From the IMG/VR virus record IMGVR_UViG_3300021963_000047, positions 53,582 through 117,581 of that record: DNA of 64,000 nt. One strand, given 5' to 3'. The notes beneath the pieces are model-generated. The model did no database searches. It was not told the DNA's origin and saw only the letters and a program-made list of their open reading frames with translations. Of this stretch, positions 25,491 to 35,030 are shown piece by piece; position 1 is the first letter of the stretch; each line of letters opens with the position of its first letter. Origin of the DNA: a virus. Made by a program: the position numbers and the translations under genes.

Positions 25491-28058
25491 ATGCCATTTC
25501 AAGTTAGCCCTGGTGTAAATGTTTCTGAAATCGACCTAACTACAGTTGTTCCTGCAGTATCTACTACTGAAGGCGCTATAGCTGGTATTTTCAGATGGGG
25601 ACCAGTAGACAAGAGAGTATTAATAGACTCTGAAAATTCACTAGTAAATCGTTTCGGCAAGCCATATAGAAACTATGCAGAAGAAACATGGTTTACTGCA
25701 GCAAACTTCTTATCATATGGTAACAAGCTATATGTAGTTCGTGTTGCAAATACGACTTCAGACGCAGCAAACGTAGGTACATTAAGTGCTCTTGCTAACG
25801 TCGGTAACGTTTCAAACACTATAGCTCAGATCGTTAAGAATGATGATGACTATGAAACAAAAGATGGCACTTTTGATTCAGACGTTCTTTACGTAGCTAG
25901 ATATCCTGGTGCGATTGGCAACTCACTCAGAATTTCTGTTTGTGATACTGCAAATGCTTTTAATTCAACAGTTCAGCTTTCAAACGTAGAAAATGACTAT
26001 AGCGGTACAATTACTGCTAACTCATCTGGTATCACAGTCTCTGTGGGTGCAAATAGTGTAACATTCAATACAAATACAGGTATTGATGCAAATGGTTTCA
26101 TTAGTATTGCTTCAAATCCAGTTGGCAATGGAACATATGTTAAGTATCTAACAGCAGCTGGCAACACAGCTCCAACAGGTTTAACAAATAACTCATTATA
26201 TCTGGTTATTTCTTCAAATAGCTCAGGTATCCAGCTAGGTAACACAAGTTATTTTGCAAACGCTGTCTCATTCAACGCAAATTCATCTGTAAATGATACA
26301 GACGAAACAATCGCAATTGCTTCTGCAAATACAAAATATGCAGTTGGAGACAAAGTACTTTATACTGTTGCTGCAGGTAATACTGCTGTTGGTGGATTAG
26401 CTAACGGTACAAATTACTGGATTTCATTTGCTAACACAACTGTTGTTGCTCTTTCTGCAACTTATGGCGGCGCAAATGTGAACATAACAAAGGGTGCAAC
26501 AGAATCTGGTCATAGCTTAACAGCTGTTGAAAGACTTATTATTCCAACACCAAAAGCAAACTCAGAAAGTCATACTTTTGTTGCATGGAGTTTAGCACAA
26601 ACAGCAATTGCTTCAGTTCAATCATCTATTGCTAATGGCGACGTAATTAAAGTTGGCAACAGTTCAATCGGTGAACAGTATATGAAGATCACTGCTGTTG
26701 GTTCAACAGTAACTACAACAAATACAACTCTATCAATAAGCTTAACATCTGAAGATAATTACAGACTTAAGTCTGCATATACTTCAGATACTGTTGAACG
26801 TTATTGGGAATTCTATAATTTAGTAGATAGAGCACCAGGGCAGTCTGAGTATCAGGCAGAGTTTGGAAATACATCAGCAAATGATGAACTTCATGTTGTT
26901 ATCGTAGATGACAATGGCAAGTTTACAGGTGTTGCTGGTCAAGTACTTGAAGTTTATAGAAACTTGTCTCGTGCTGAAGATGCTAAGACAAATGATGGCG
27001 CTTCACAATACTACAAGACAGTTCTAAACGATCAGTCAAACTATGTATGGTGGGCAAATGATAGAAGCAATGCTTCATCAAATTCTGCAACAAGCTTAGC
27101 TAATTCAACTAACGATCTTCCACTATCACAATCTTTTGCTGGTGGTCATGATGGTTATTCAGAATTAAACGCTCCTTTATCTCTCATTGCAATGGGTTAT
27201 GATAAATTTGCATCTGCTGAAGATGTTGATGTATCTCTAATTCTTCAGGGTAAAGGCAAAACAAATGCAGATCTTGCTAACTATATCATAGATAATATCT
27301 GTGAAGTAAGAAAAGATTGCGTAGCATTCGTTTCACCACTCAAGAATGACGTTGTTAATAATTCAGGAAGTGAATTAGATGCTATCCTTGACTTCAAGAA
27401 TAGTGTAAGAAGTACTTCTTATGCTGTAGTTGATTCTGGATATAAGTATCAATACGATAAGTATAACGATGTTTATCGTTGGGTGCCTCTAAACGGTGAT
27501 ATCGCTGGTCTCTGTGTTCGCACAGATAACACAAATGATCCTTGGTGGTCACCAGCTGGTTTCAACCGTGGTAATATCAAGAATGTTGTTAAGTTGGCTT
27601 TCAATCCAAATAAAGCTGAAAGAGATCAGCTTTATAAAGCAGGTGTAAACCCAGTAGTTGCTTTCCCTGGACAAGGCATTGTACTATTCGGTGATAAGAC
27701 TGCTCTTAATAAGCCATCTGCATTTGATAGAATCAATGTTCGTCGTCTATTCATTGTTCTTGAAAAGGCAATTGCTACAGCTGCTAAGTTCACACTCTTC
27801 GAATTCAACGATGAATTCACAAGAGCACAATTTAGAAACTTAGTAATTCCTTATCTAAGAGATGTTAAGGGTCGTCGTGGTATCACTGACTTCTATGTTG
27901 TATGTGATCAAACAAACAACACACCAGAAGTTGTTGATCGTAACGAATTTGTTGGCGATATCTATATTAAGCCAGCTCGTTCAATTAACTTCATCCAGTT
28001 GAACTTCGTTGCAGTTAGATCCGGTGTAGCATTCTCTGAAGTTGTTGGCAAGTTCTAA
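25491..28058 (+). CDS. 18: Tail sheath protein gp18
   Basis: 855 aa. The N terminus MPFQVSPGVNVSEIDLTT and GAIAGIFRWGPVDKRVLI is diagnostic of T4-like sheath. The conserved C-terminal domain runs through RRLFIVLEKAIATAAKFTLFE, FNDEFTRAQFRNLVIPYL and SINFIQLNFVAVRSGVAFSE. It polymerises around the tail tube and contracts during infection. It is longer than T4 gp18 (659 aa) because of an Asn/Thr/Ser-rich surface insertion at about residues 150-430 with internal repeats. A very strong RBS (GGAAGGAGAG) precedes it. Confidence 0.95.
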   Translation: MPFQVSPGVNVSEIDLTTVVPAVSTTEGAIAGIFRWGPVDKRVLIDSENSLVNRFGKPYRNYAEETWFTAANFLSYGNKLYVVRVANTTSDAANVGTLSALANVGNVSNTIAQIVKNDDDYETKDGTFDSDVLYVARYPGAIGNSLRISVCDTANAFNSTVQLSNVENDYSGTITANSSGITVSVGANSVTFNTNTGIDANGFISIASNPVGNGTYVKYLTAAGNTAPTGLTNNSLYLVISSNSSGIQLGNTSYFANAVSFNANSSVNDTDETIAIASANTKYAVGDKVLYTVAAGNTAVGGLANGTNYWISFANTTVVALSATYGGANVNITKGATESGHSLTAVERLIIPTPKANSESHTFVAWSLAQTAIASVQSSIANGDVIKVGNSSIGEQYMKITAVGSTVTTTNTTLSISLTSEDNYRLKSAYTSDTVERYWEFYNLVDRAPGQSEYQAEFGNTSANDELHVVIVDDNGKFTGVAGQVLEVYRNLSRAEDAKTNDGASQYYKTVLNDQSNYVWWANDRSNASSNSATSLANSTNDLPLSQSFAGGHDGYSELNAPLSLIAMGYDKFASAEDVDVSLILQGKGKTNADLANYIIDNICEVRKDCVAFVSPLKNDVVNNSGSELDAILDFKNSVRSTSYAVVDSGYKYQYDKYNDVYRWVPLNGDIAGLCVRTDNTNDPWWSPAGFNRGNIKNVVKLAFNPNKAERDQLYKAGVNPVVAFPGQGIVLFGDKTALNKPSAFDRINVRRLFIVLEKAIATAAKFTLFEFNDEFTRAQFRNLVIPYLRDVKGRRGITDFYVVCDQTNNTPEVVDRNEFVGDIYIKPARSINFIQLNFVAVRSGVAFSEVVGKF

Positions 28059-28087
28059 TAAATAGATTAAACAAAGGAGTCTAACAA

Positions 28088-28690
28088 ATGGCTTTTAATA
28101 TAGACGCATTTAAATCACAGGGACTAGCTTTTGGTGGTGCAAGACCAACGCTATTTAGAGTTCTTATGGAATTTCCGGTTTCTATAGCCGGAGATACACA
28201 AAGAGCAAGTTATCTAATTAGATCAACATCATTGCCATCATCATCTGTATCTTCAATTCCTGTTCCATATTTTGGTCGAAAGATCAAGATTGCTGGAGAT
28301 AGAGACTTTGAAGATTGGTCCGTAACAGTAATGAATGACGAAGATTTCGGTCTTCGTAATTCATTCGAAGCATGGTTAAACTTAATTAATACACATGTTT
28401 CAAACAGAATTGGCAGTGGCGTTTCTGGTCCTAACGGAAGTGCCCCTGACATCTATAAAGTTGATCTTATTGTTCAACAGTTCTCGAAGGCTGGTCCTTC
28501 AAATGAATCTGGTGTTATCAGACAATACAAGTTTAATGGAGCATTCCCAACATCCGTTGGCGCTATCTCATTAGATTGGGATTCAACAAATACAGTAGAA
28601 TCTTTTGATGTTACGTTCTCATACGATTATTGGGAACCTCTAGCAACTGAAACATCACCAATATATAACGTTGAATTAAATCCAGCTTAA
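28088..28690 (+). CDS. 19: Tail tube protein gp19
   Basis: 200 aa. FRVLMEFPV, LIRSTSLPSSSVSSIPVPYFGRKIKIAGDR then FEDWSVTVMNDEDFGLRN follow the T4 gp19 tube-subunit pattern, ending FDVTFSYDYWEPL. It stacks in hexameric rings to form the rigid tube inside the sheath. An AAAGGAG RBS lies before the ATG. Gene order gp18-gp19-gp20 is as in T4. A second protein of similar fold is encoded at 35031. Confidence 0.93.
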   Translation: MAFNIDAFKSQGLAFGGARPTLFRVLMEFPVSIAGDTQRASYLIRSTSLPSSSVSSIPVPYFGRKIKIAGDRDFEDWSVTVMNDEDFGLRNSFEAWLNLINTHVSNRIGSGVSGPNGSAPDIYKVDLIVQQFSKAGPSNESGVIRQYKFNGAFPTSVGAISLDWDSTNTVESFDVTFSYDYWEPLATETSPIYNVELNPA

Positions 28691-28734
28691 TTTGACACTA
28701 TTTTTATTATGAGTACTAAACAAAGTAGGTATTG

Positions 28735-30483
28735 ATGGCACAATTATTTGGATTTGAATTCAAAAGATTAGAAAAAGACGACCAGCTCCCATCGTTTGTT
28801 CCAAAAGAAAACGATGATGGAGCTGTCGTTGTTTCAGCTGGTGGTTCTTATGGGACTTATGTCGACTTAGATGGCACTGTAAGAACCGAAGCAGAACTTG
28901 TATCAAAATATAGAGAAATGGCTATACAGCCAGAAATAGATGCTGCAGTAGATGAAATTATTAATGCATCTATCTGTGTTGATGAAAATGAAATAGTTAA
29001 AATAGATTTAGATAATACAAATTTAGATAGTAAAATAAAAAAAGCTGTAGATTATGAATTTAAAAATGTTTTAAATTTGATAGATTTTAATAATACTGCC
29101 TATGACACTTATAAGAGATGGTATATTGATGGAAGATTGTACTATCATGTAGTCATAGATGACAAAGATACAAAGTCTGGTATTAGAGAAATAAGATATA
29201 TTGATCCACGTAAGATTAGAAAAGTAAAAGAAGTTTCTAAAAAAAGATCTAAGAATAGTGAAGTCACACTAACAAAGACTGAAGCAGAATATTATATTTT
29301 CAATGACAGAGGATTTAATGTTGGCAACAAAAATATAGGACCAACAACACATCAGTCTGGTTTAAAAATTGCAAAAGATTCAATCATACATGTAACATCA
29401 GGTTTGACAGATACGTATGGGACAATGGTCTTATCACATCTTCACAAAGGTATTAAGCCTTTAAATCAGCTTCGTACACTAGAAGATGCTACAGTAATTT
29501 ATCGTATTTCACGTGCTCCAGAACGTCGTCTATGGTATATCGACGTTGGTAACTTGCCTAAGATGAAGGCAGAGCAGTACGTAAGAGAAATCATGGTTAA
29601 ACACAAGAATCGTCTTGTTTATGATGCTGCTTCCGGTGAGATTAGAGACGATAGAAAATTCATGACGATGTTGGAAGATTATTGGCTTCCACGTCGCGAA
29701 GGCGGAAGAGGTACGGAGGTTACTACCCTTCCTGCCGGTCAAAATTTAGGCGAGATGGAAGATGTACTTTACTTCCAAAAGAAACTTTATAGATCACTGA
29801 ATGTTCCTGTAAGCAGATTAGAACAAGAAAATACTGGATTTAATCTTGGAAGATCATCTGAAATTACAAGAGAAGAAGTAAAATTTGCTAAGTTTATTTC
29901 TAGACTTAGAAGAAAATTCTCTACATTGTTCTTGAGTCTATTAGAAAAACAACTCGTTCTTAAGGGCATCATGACAATTGAAGAATGGAAAGCATATTCA
30001 AAAGTTATAACTTTTGATTTTGCAAATGATGGTTTCTTCAAAGAATTAAAAGACAATGAAATTACAGTAGCAAGATTAGATACGTATAATGCTATAGCAC
30101 CTCTAATTGGAAAATATTATTCTCATAGCTGGGTAAGAAAGAATATCTTACAACAGACTCGTGAAGATATAGATGAGATGAATCAAGAAATAATGGCAGA
30201 ACAAATGGATCCTATATTAAATCCACCTATGGTTGATGATGGATCTGGTAATTTGGTGCCAAATCCATCTTCTGCTCAAAATATTTCTGCACCAGCAGAT
30301 TCTGGCGGTGATTCTAGCAAATTAACTCAAGCTACAAATACTTATCAACGCTTAATAAATAAAGATAATAAATCTTTACAAGATCAAGCCAAATTGAAGT
30401 CTGCGTCGCAGATCATAGCAAAAAGCGGTGATCCTAGAGCAAAACAAATTTTACAGAAATATAATGCTGGAGTTAAATTATGA
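28735..30483 (+). CDS. 20: Portal vertex protein gp20
   Basis: 582 aa from the ATG at 28735, after AGTAGGT; a TTG one codon upstream is less likely. KYREMAIQPEIDAAVDEIINASI, IREIRYIDPRKIRKVKE, RAPERRLWYIDVGNLPK and TLPAGQNLGEMEDVLYFQKKL are classic gp20 segments. The dodecameric portal nucleates head assembly and is the DNA channel bound by the gp17 motor. The C-terminal 70 residues are low-complexity and Lys/Gln-rich. It overlaps the next gene by 4 bp. Confidence 0.95.
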   Translation: MAQLFGFEFKRLEKDDQLPSFVPKENDDGAVVVSAGGSYGTYVDLDGTVRTEAELVSKYREMAIQPEIDAAVDEIINASICVDENEIVKIDLDNTNLDSKIKKAVDYEFKNVLNLIDFNNTAYDTYKRWYIDGRLYYHVVIDDKDTKSGIREIRYIDPRKIRKVKEVSKKRSKNSEVTLTKTEAEYYIFNDRGFNVGNKNIGPTTHQSGLKIAKDSIIHVTSGLTDTYGTMVLSHLHKGIKPLNQLRTLEDATVIYRISRAPERRLWYIDVGNLPKMKAEQYVREIMVKHKNRLVYDAASGEIRDDRKFMTMLEDYWLPRREGGRGTEVTTLPAGQNLGEMEDVLYFQKKLYRSLNVPVSRLEQENTGFNLGRSSEITREEVKFAKFISRLRRKFSTLFLSLLEKQLVLKGIMTIEEWKAYSKVITFDFANDGFFKELKDNEITVARLDTYNAIAPLIGKYYSHSWVRKNILQQTREDIDEMNQEIMAEQMDPILNPPMVDDGSGNLVPNPSSAQNISAPADSGGDSSKLTQATNTYQRLINKDNKSLQDQAKLKSASQIIAKSGDPRAKQILQKYNAGVKL

Positions 30484-30755
30484 CAGACAATGTTGATACA
30501 TTAAAAGATATGATCCATCATGCTGTGGATGAAAAGCCACTTGACTTTCAAGATAAGTTTAATTCTATGCTAGTTGATAGAATAGCAGATGCTATAAATA
30601 ATAAAAAAATTGAAGTAGCTCAGAGCATGTTTAGTTCTGAAACAGAATCGGAATCGGAAGAAGAAGTATCTACAGAAGACTCAACTGACGAAGATTCTAC
30701 CGAAGAATTGGAATCAGATACAGAGGAAACACAGGAAAATGGCGAAGAATCTTAG
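30480..30755 (+). CDS. 67: gp67-like prohead core protein
   Basis: 91 aa. An N-terminal helical part (KFNSMLVDRIADAINNKKIEVAQSMF) is followed by a C-terminal half made almost only of Glu, Asp, Ser and Thr. T4 gp67, a small acidic prohead core protein cleaved by the gp21 protease, has the same architecture, with helices then an acidic tail, and the same position after gp20. Sequence similarity is low outside the IA(I/V)A/-N-F core, so assignment relies on architecture and synteny. Confidence 0.75.
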   Translation: MTDNVDTLKDMIHHAVDEKPLDFQDKFNSMLVDRIADAINNKKIEVAQSMFSSETESESEEEVSTEDSTDEDSTEELESDTEETQENGEES

Positions 30756-31572
30756 AGATATTGTAAGCAAAAATGCTGGTAGAGATGTTCCTAAGGGAGA
30801 AGAAGATTTTCTCGCTACACATACTTATGCCGATCCTGGTGATGTTAATAAAAATAAAAATGTATTTAAAGCTGACAATGTAAAGCCAGAAGCTAAAGTT
30901 CAAAAGAATGATCCAGGTAAAAGACACGGTTATCGTAGTGTAGAAGCAGCAGCTGCAGCTTATGAAGAAACTGAAGTTGAAGAACAACAAAATAAAACAA
31001 AAAAAAGCAAGTCTGGAAAACTTGGTTCTGAAGACGATAGAAATGTAGATTCACCAACATATGGGTATTCTACAGGTTCAACAGGAGTTTCTGAACAAGT
31101 TGATGGAACAGAAACTGCTGCGCAGAGAAGATGGTATCAAAATGTACCAAGAAAACCAGATGGCGTATATACACAGACAATGTCTGGAGTTTTACCAGCA
31201 CATCCATCGCCAGTTCAAGGTGGAGGAGTTGATACACAACCAGAAGCTCCACAAAATCAACCAAATTGGATTTCACCTAGACAAGAATGGTTAAACAATC
31301 GTAAACCAAAGCGTGCAGTCAGTGAAGCAAAATGTAATATGACTGCAGAAAATGTAAATTGTCCAGTTCACGGTCTTAAAGAATGTTGGAAAGAAGATAC
31401 ATTCTATCATGGTAAAGAACTTGGTGAAAGAGAAATGTCTGATGCTGAGATGAAGAAGCGTGAAGATATTGTTAAAGGAATGAAGAAAAACATTGCAGGA
31501 TTTAAGCAGAGATACGGTGAAAAAGCAAAGTCTGTTATGTATGCTACTGCAACTAAAAAGGCAATGTCATGA
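30739..31572 (+). CDS. Unknown protein of the prohead gene block
   Basis: 277 aa, hydrophilic and probably largely disordered. MAKNLRDIVSKNAGRDVPKGEEDFLATHTY opens it, a Lys/Glu/Ser-rich middle follows, then a Cys-containing segment NCPVHGLKECWK. It ends in a conserved basic helix (GFKQRYGEKAKSVMYATATKKAM), found at the C terminus of several hypothetical proteins of T4-like marine phages. It overlaps the gp67-like gene by 17 bp and the next by 4. A core or scaffold-associated role (the gp68 position) is inferred from position only. Confidence 0.6.
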   Translation: MAKNLRDIVSKNAGRDVPKGEEDFLATHTYADPGDVNKNKNVFKADNVKPEAKVQKNDPGKRHGYRSVEAAAAAYEETEVEEQQNKTKKSKSGKLGSEDDRNVDSPTYGYSTGSTGVSEQVDGTETAAQRRWYQNVPRKPDGVYTQTMSGVLPAHPSPVQGGGVDTQPEAPQNQPNWISPRQEWLNNRKPKRAVSEAKCNMTAENVNCPVHGLKECWKEDTFYHGKELGEREMSDAEMKKREDIVKGMKKNIAGFKQRYGEKAKSVMYATATKKAMS

Positions 31573-31814
31573 TTGTTGTTAAAGCTCTTTCAAATACAGT
31601 TAGTATTGGTTCTGCTAACACAGTTTCAGATGCTAAATTAGTCATGGTCAGTAATCCTGGAGCTCATGGTAACGTTGCTATTCAGTATGCAAATGGAACT
31701 CAATACGCTAGTGTACCAGTTGGAAATACTTTTCCAGTAATCATAGAAAAAACTACTACAGATTTATTAGTTGGTACTAATATGTTTGCAGTTGAAGTAG
31801 CATATAGGAACTAA
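31569..31814 (+). CDS. Small conserved beta protein, possible virion component
   Basis: 81 aa, no family name recognised. Alternating hydrophobic residues (KLVMVSNPGAHGNVAIQYANGTQYASVPVGNTF) suggest a compact beta barrel of the kind used as small head decoration or structural subunits. It lies between the prohead proteins and the gp21 protease and overlaps the upstream gene by 4 bp, so it is probably made with the head proteins. Confidence 0.55.
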   Translation: MIVVKALSNTVSIGSANTVSDAKLVMVSNPGAHGNVAIQYANGTQYASVPVGNTFPVIIEKTTTDLLVGTNMFAVEVAYRN

Positions 31815-31815
31815 G

Positions 31816-32490
31816 ATGAAACTCATAGCAGAACAAATAGTAGATGTACAATATATCTCTGAAGCAAAAGAAAATGGTGAAAAAGAACATTTCATTAAAG
31901 GTATATTCTTACAGGCTGAACAAAAAAATCGTAATGGTAGAATTTACAGAAAACCAATTCTAGAAAAAGAATTGGACAGATATGTTAGAGAAAATGTAAG
32001 CAATAACAGAGCGTATGGTGAGCTTGGTCATCCACAAGGACCGTCAATTAATTTAGATCGTGTTTCACACATGATCACTGAATTAAAATGGTCGGGCAAT
32101 GATGTTATTGGAAAAGCAAAAATTACAGAAACACCAATGGGAAATATAGTTAAAGGCTTATTAAAGTCTGGAGCTAATTTAGGTGTTTCATCAAGAGGTA
32201 TGGGATCTCTAGTAGAAAAAAATGGAATCATGGAAGTGCAAGACGATTTTCATCTTGCAACAGCAGCAGATATTGTTGCCGATCCATCTGCACCAAATGC
32301 ATTTGTTCAAGGTATCATGGAAAACGTAGATTGGGTCTATGATGAAAAGAACGGTATATGGATTCAAGAAACAGCAGAAAAAATTAAGACTCAATTGAAG
32401 AAGATGAAAATGGATGAGATTGAAGCAAATAAATTTGCTGTTTTCGAGAATTTCATTAACAGTATTTCACAAGGTAAAAGACTTATCTAA
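31816..32490 (+). CDS. 21: Prohead maturation protease gp21
   Basis: 224 aa. GIFLQAEQKNRNGRIYRKPIL, YGELGHPQGPSINLDRVSHM (His72) and GANLGVSSRGMGSL (Ser125/126) match the herpes-type serine protease fold of T4 gp21, with the catalytic His and Ser in the expected order. FHLATAADIVADPSAPNAFV follows as in relatives. It sits in the prohead core and cleaves gp22, gp67, gp23 and others before packaging. Length is close to T4 (212 aa). Confidence 0.94.
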   Translation: MKLIAEQIVDVQYISEAKENGEKEHFIKGIFLQAEQKNRNGRIYRKPILEKELDRYVRENVSNNRAYGELGHPQGPSINLDRVSHMITELKWSGNDVIGKAKITETPMGNIVKGLLKSGANLGVSSRGMGSLVEKNGIMEVQDDFHLATAADIVADPSAPNAFVQGIMENVDWVYDEKNGIWIQETAEKIKTQLKKMKMDEIEANKFAVFENFINSISQGKRLI

Positions 32491-32502
32491 ATAAGATAAT
32501 TA

Positions 32503-32510
32503 TATAAATA
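32503..32510 (+). promoter_or_regulatory. Late promoter upstream of gp22
   Basis: An exact TATAAATA in the gp21-gp22 spacer, ending 30 bp before the gp22 ATG. The leader ends in AAGGAGATCC, a strong RBS. It lets the scaffold be made at high level independently of gp20-gp21. Confidence 0.8.
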
Positions 32511-32540
32511 ATTATTAAAAATACTAAGGAGATCCTTAAA

Positions 32541-33560
32541 ATGAGTAAAGAACTAGAAAATAAAGAAATTGAAGTAACAGAGGGTGCAGAAGCTATTGAT
32601 GAAGCTTCTTCTGCTGCTGATACTCTAAAGCCTGCTGCAATGTCAGTAGCAGATCCAAAGTCAAGAGTTGAAATCATGAAGTCAATGATTGGTGCAATGG
32701 CTGAAATGCCAAAGCGCGATCTTGTTAAGTGGTTTGATCAGACACAAGCACAGTTTGGTCCTGGTAAGGATTATGGTGTTGGCGACAACTCAGCTAAGAA
32801 TAAAGCTTCTGTAGCTATGAAGTCATCAATCAGAGAAGATTTTGAAGTCATGTTTGAAGGTCAAGATCTTTCTGAAGAATTTAAAGAAAAAGCAACAACT
32901 CTTTTTGAAGCTGCAATTTCTTCTGCAATTTCAGTAGAAACAGCAAGATTAGAAGAAGAAATGGAACAGCGCCTAGCTGAGAAAGCTTCTGAAATCGAAG
33001 AGATGATGGCCGGCAAGTTAGACTCATATCTTGATTACGTTGTAGAATCATGGATGAAAGATAATGAAGTAGCGATTGAATCTGCACTTCGTAACGAGAT
33101 TATGGAAGAATTCATTAGTAGCCTTAAGAATGTATTCGAAGAACATTATATTTCTGTACCAGCAGAAAAGACTGATGTTCTAGAATCACTAGTAGCAAAG
33201 GTTGAAGAACTAGAAGCAAAACTAGATGAGGTTATTACTGAAAATAGTGAACTTAAGTCTAATGTTGTAGATCATGAAAAGAACGATGTGTTTGAGTCAC
33301 TTTGTTCAGATCTTGCTCTCACACAAGTAGAAAAGTTCCGCGCGCTTTCAGAAGGCATCGACTTTGACGGTGACCTTGACACGTACTCAAAGAAACTTTC
33401 AATCATTAAAGAAAGCTTCTTTAAGACATCTGAAAAGGCGCCCACACAAACTGTAGTAACTGAAGAGTTCGAAGAACAGGAAGCTTCTACAGATGTGGTC
33501 TATACTGATCCACGTGTCAAGTCATACGTGCAGGCAATCTCAAGAACGATTAAAAGATAA
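32541..33560 (+). CDS. 22: Prohead scaffolding core protein gp22
   Basis: 339 aa, highly charged and helical, with long coiled-coil stretches (for example RLEEEMEQRLAEKASEIEEM and LVAKVEELEAKLDEVITEN). DLVKWFDQTQAQFGPGKDYG resembles the N-terminal region of marine T4-like gp22. In T4 the protein forms the internal scaffold and is degraded by gp21 during maturation. Position between gp21 and gp23 and the flanking late promoters support the call. Confidence 0.9.
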   Translation: MSKELENKEIEVTEGAEAIDEASSAADTLKPAAMSVADPKSRVEIMKSMIGAMAEMPKRDLVKWFDQTQAQFGPGKDYGVGDNSAKNKASVAMKSSIREDFEVMFEGQDLSEEFKEKATTLFEAAISSAISVETARLEEEMEQRLAEKASEIEEMMAGKLDSYLDYVVESWMKDNEVAIESALRNEIMEEFISSLKNVFEEHYISVPAEKTDVLESLVAKVEELEAKLDEVITENSELKSNVVDHEKNDVFESLCSDLALTQVEKFRALSEGIDFDGDLDTYSKKLSIIKESFFKTSEKAPTQTVVTEEFEEQEASTDVVYTDPRVKSYVQAISRTIKR

Positions 33561-33565
33561 AATAG

Positions 33566-33573
33566 TATAAATA
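33566..33573 (+). promoter_or_regulatory. Late promoter upstream of gp23
   Basis: An exact TATAAATA in the 45-bp spacer, ending 32 bp before the gp23 ATG and followed by AAAGGAGAAAG as RBS. Having its own late promoter fits the very high expression needed for the major capsid protein. Confidence 0.85.
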
Positions 33574-33605
33574 ATTTAGAACCTTCGCTAAAAGGAGAAA
33601 GATAA

Positions 33606-34946
33606 ATGTTAGTAGAAGAAATTCAAAAGAAATGGGCGCCAATCCTAGAGCATTCAGACCTTAATCCAATTAAGGATGCTCATAAGCGTCAGGTAACTGC
33701 TCAGCTTCTTGAAAATACAGAAAGAGCTCTTCGTGAGTCAGGTGCTCACAGCCAGTTCCTTCTTTCAGAAGCATCACCAATTCCAGCAAACTTCATGGGC
33801 GCATCAAGCTCAGACGCTTCAACAGGCGCAATCGATACTTTCGATCCAGTATTGATTTCTCTTGTACGTCGTGCAATGCCTAACCTCATTGCTTATGACA
33901 TTGCTGGCGTTCAGACAATGACAGGTCCAACAGGACTTATCTTCGCAATGCGTTCACGTTACGCATCACAGTCTGGCACAGAAACATTCTACAACGAAGT
34001 TAACACAGCATTCTCTTCTGTAACATCAGGTGCTAACACACTTGGTCAGAAGCATGTTGGTACACTTCCAGGTGTTTCTAACAACGCTGCAAACGGTGCT
34101 TATAACTTCGGTTCAGGCATGTCAACAGCTCAGGCAGAAGCTCTCGGCACTGATTCCAACTCAGCATTCGCTGAAATGGCATTCAGCATTGAGAAGGTGA
34201 CTGTAACAGCTAAGTCACGTGCTCTCAAGGCAGAATATACAATGGAACTCGCTCAGGATCTTAAGGCAATTCACGGCCTTAATGCTGAAACAGAGCTTTC
34301 AAATATTCTTTCAGCTGAAATCATGGCTGAAATCAACCGTGAAGTTGTTCGTACAATCAACGTAACAGCTCAGTCAGGTGCACAAGAAGGCACAACAACT
34401 GCAGGTATCTTCGACCTCGATACAGACTCAAACGGCCGTTGGTCAGTTGAAAAGTTCAAGGGTCTTATGTTCCAGCTTGAAAGAGAAGCCAACCAAATTG
34501 CTAAGAACACACGTAGAGGTAAGGGTAACATTGTTATCTGTTCTTCTGACGTTGCTTCAGCACTTCAGATGGCAGGTGTTCTTGATTACACACCAGCTCT
34601 CAACAGCAACAATCTTCAGGTAGACGACACAGGTAACACATTCGCTGGTGTTCTTAACGGTCGCCTTCGTGTTTACATCGATCCATATGCAATCGGTGGC
34701 AACTACCTCACTGTTGGTTATAAGGGTGCATCAGCATTCGACGCTGGTCTCTTCTACTGCCCATACGTTCCTCTTCAGATGGTTCGTGCAGTTGACCAGA
34801 ACAGCTTCCAGCCAAAGATCGGCTTCAAGACACGTTACGGAATGGTTGCAAACCCATTCGCTGAAGGTGCTACAGCCGGCGCTGGTGCGCTTACAAAGGA
34901 TTCTAACGTCTACTATCGTAGAGTTATCGTTAACAACCTTATGTAA
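33606..34946 (+). CDS. 23: Major capsid protein gp23
   Basis: 446 aa. KRQVTAQLLENTE, GAIDTFDPVLISLVRRAMPN, YDIAGVQTMTGPTGLIFAMR and TVTAKSRALKAEYTMELAQD are the standard gp23 signatures, with VYIDPYA and YVPLQMVRAVDQNSFQPKIG at the C terminus. It has the HK97 fold. The N-terminal approximately 65 residues would be removed by gp21, with cleavage likely after an Ile/Leu-x-Glu site in LLSEAS. Its codons are visibly richer in G/C-ending synonyms than surrounding genes, consistent with selection for high expression. Confidence 0.97.
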   Translation: MLVEEIQKKWAPILEHSDLNPIKDAHKRQVTAQLLENTERALRESGAHSQFLLSEASPIPANFMGASSSDASTGAIDTFDPVLISLVRRAMPNLIAYDIAGVQTMTGPTGLIFAMRSRYASQSGTETFYNEVNTAFSSVTSGANTLGQKHVGTLPGVSNNAANGAYNFGSGMSTAQAEALGTDSNSAFAEMAFSIEKVTVTAKSRALKAEYTMELAQDLKAIHGLNAETELSNILSAEIMAEINREVVRTINVTAQSGAQEGTTTAGIFDLDTDSNGRWSVEKFKGLMFQLEREANQIAKNTRRGKGNIVICSSDVASALQMAGVLDYTPALNSNNLQVDDTGNTFAGVLNGRLRVYIDPYAIGGNYLTVGYKGASAFDAGLFYCPYVPLQMVRAVDQNSFQPKIGFKTRYGMVANPFAEGATAGAGALTKDSNVYYRRVIVNNLM

Positions 34947-34977
34947 TAAAGAACCGGGTCTACCGGTCGCCTATAAA

Positions 34978-35002
34978 GGGAGCCTTCGGGCTCCCTTTTT
35001 TT
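34978..35002 (+). terminator. Intrinsic terminator after gp23
   Basis: GGGAGCC-TTCG-GGCTCCC forms a 7-bp GC-rich stem, extendable by three A-T pairs, with a stable TTCG tetraloop. It is followed by a run of seven T. It sits 32 bp after the gp23 stop and ends the virion transcript before a new late promoter begins at 35004. Confidence 0.95.
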
Positions 35003-35003
35003 A

Positions 35004-35011
35004 TATAAATA
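35004..35011 (+). promoter_or_regulatory. Late promoter after the gp23 terminator
   Basis: An exact TATAAATA begins directly after the T run of the terminator and ends 19 bp before the ATG at 35031. It restarts late transcription for the tail-tube-like gene. Confidence 0.8.
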
Positions 35012-35030
35012 GTATAAAATGAGGAGTCAC

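Noticed and set aside
28692-28710. TTGACA before gp20 as a sigma70 promoter
   Set aside because: The only -10-like element (TATTAT) is about 7 bp away, too close for a functional spacer.
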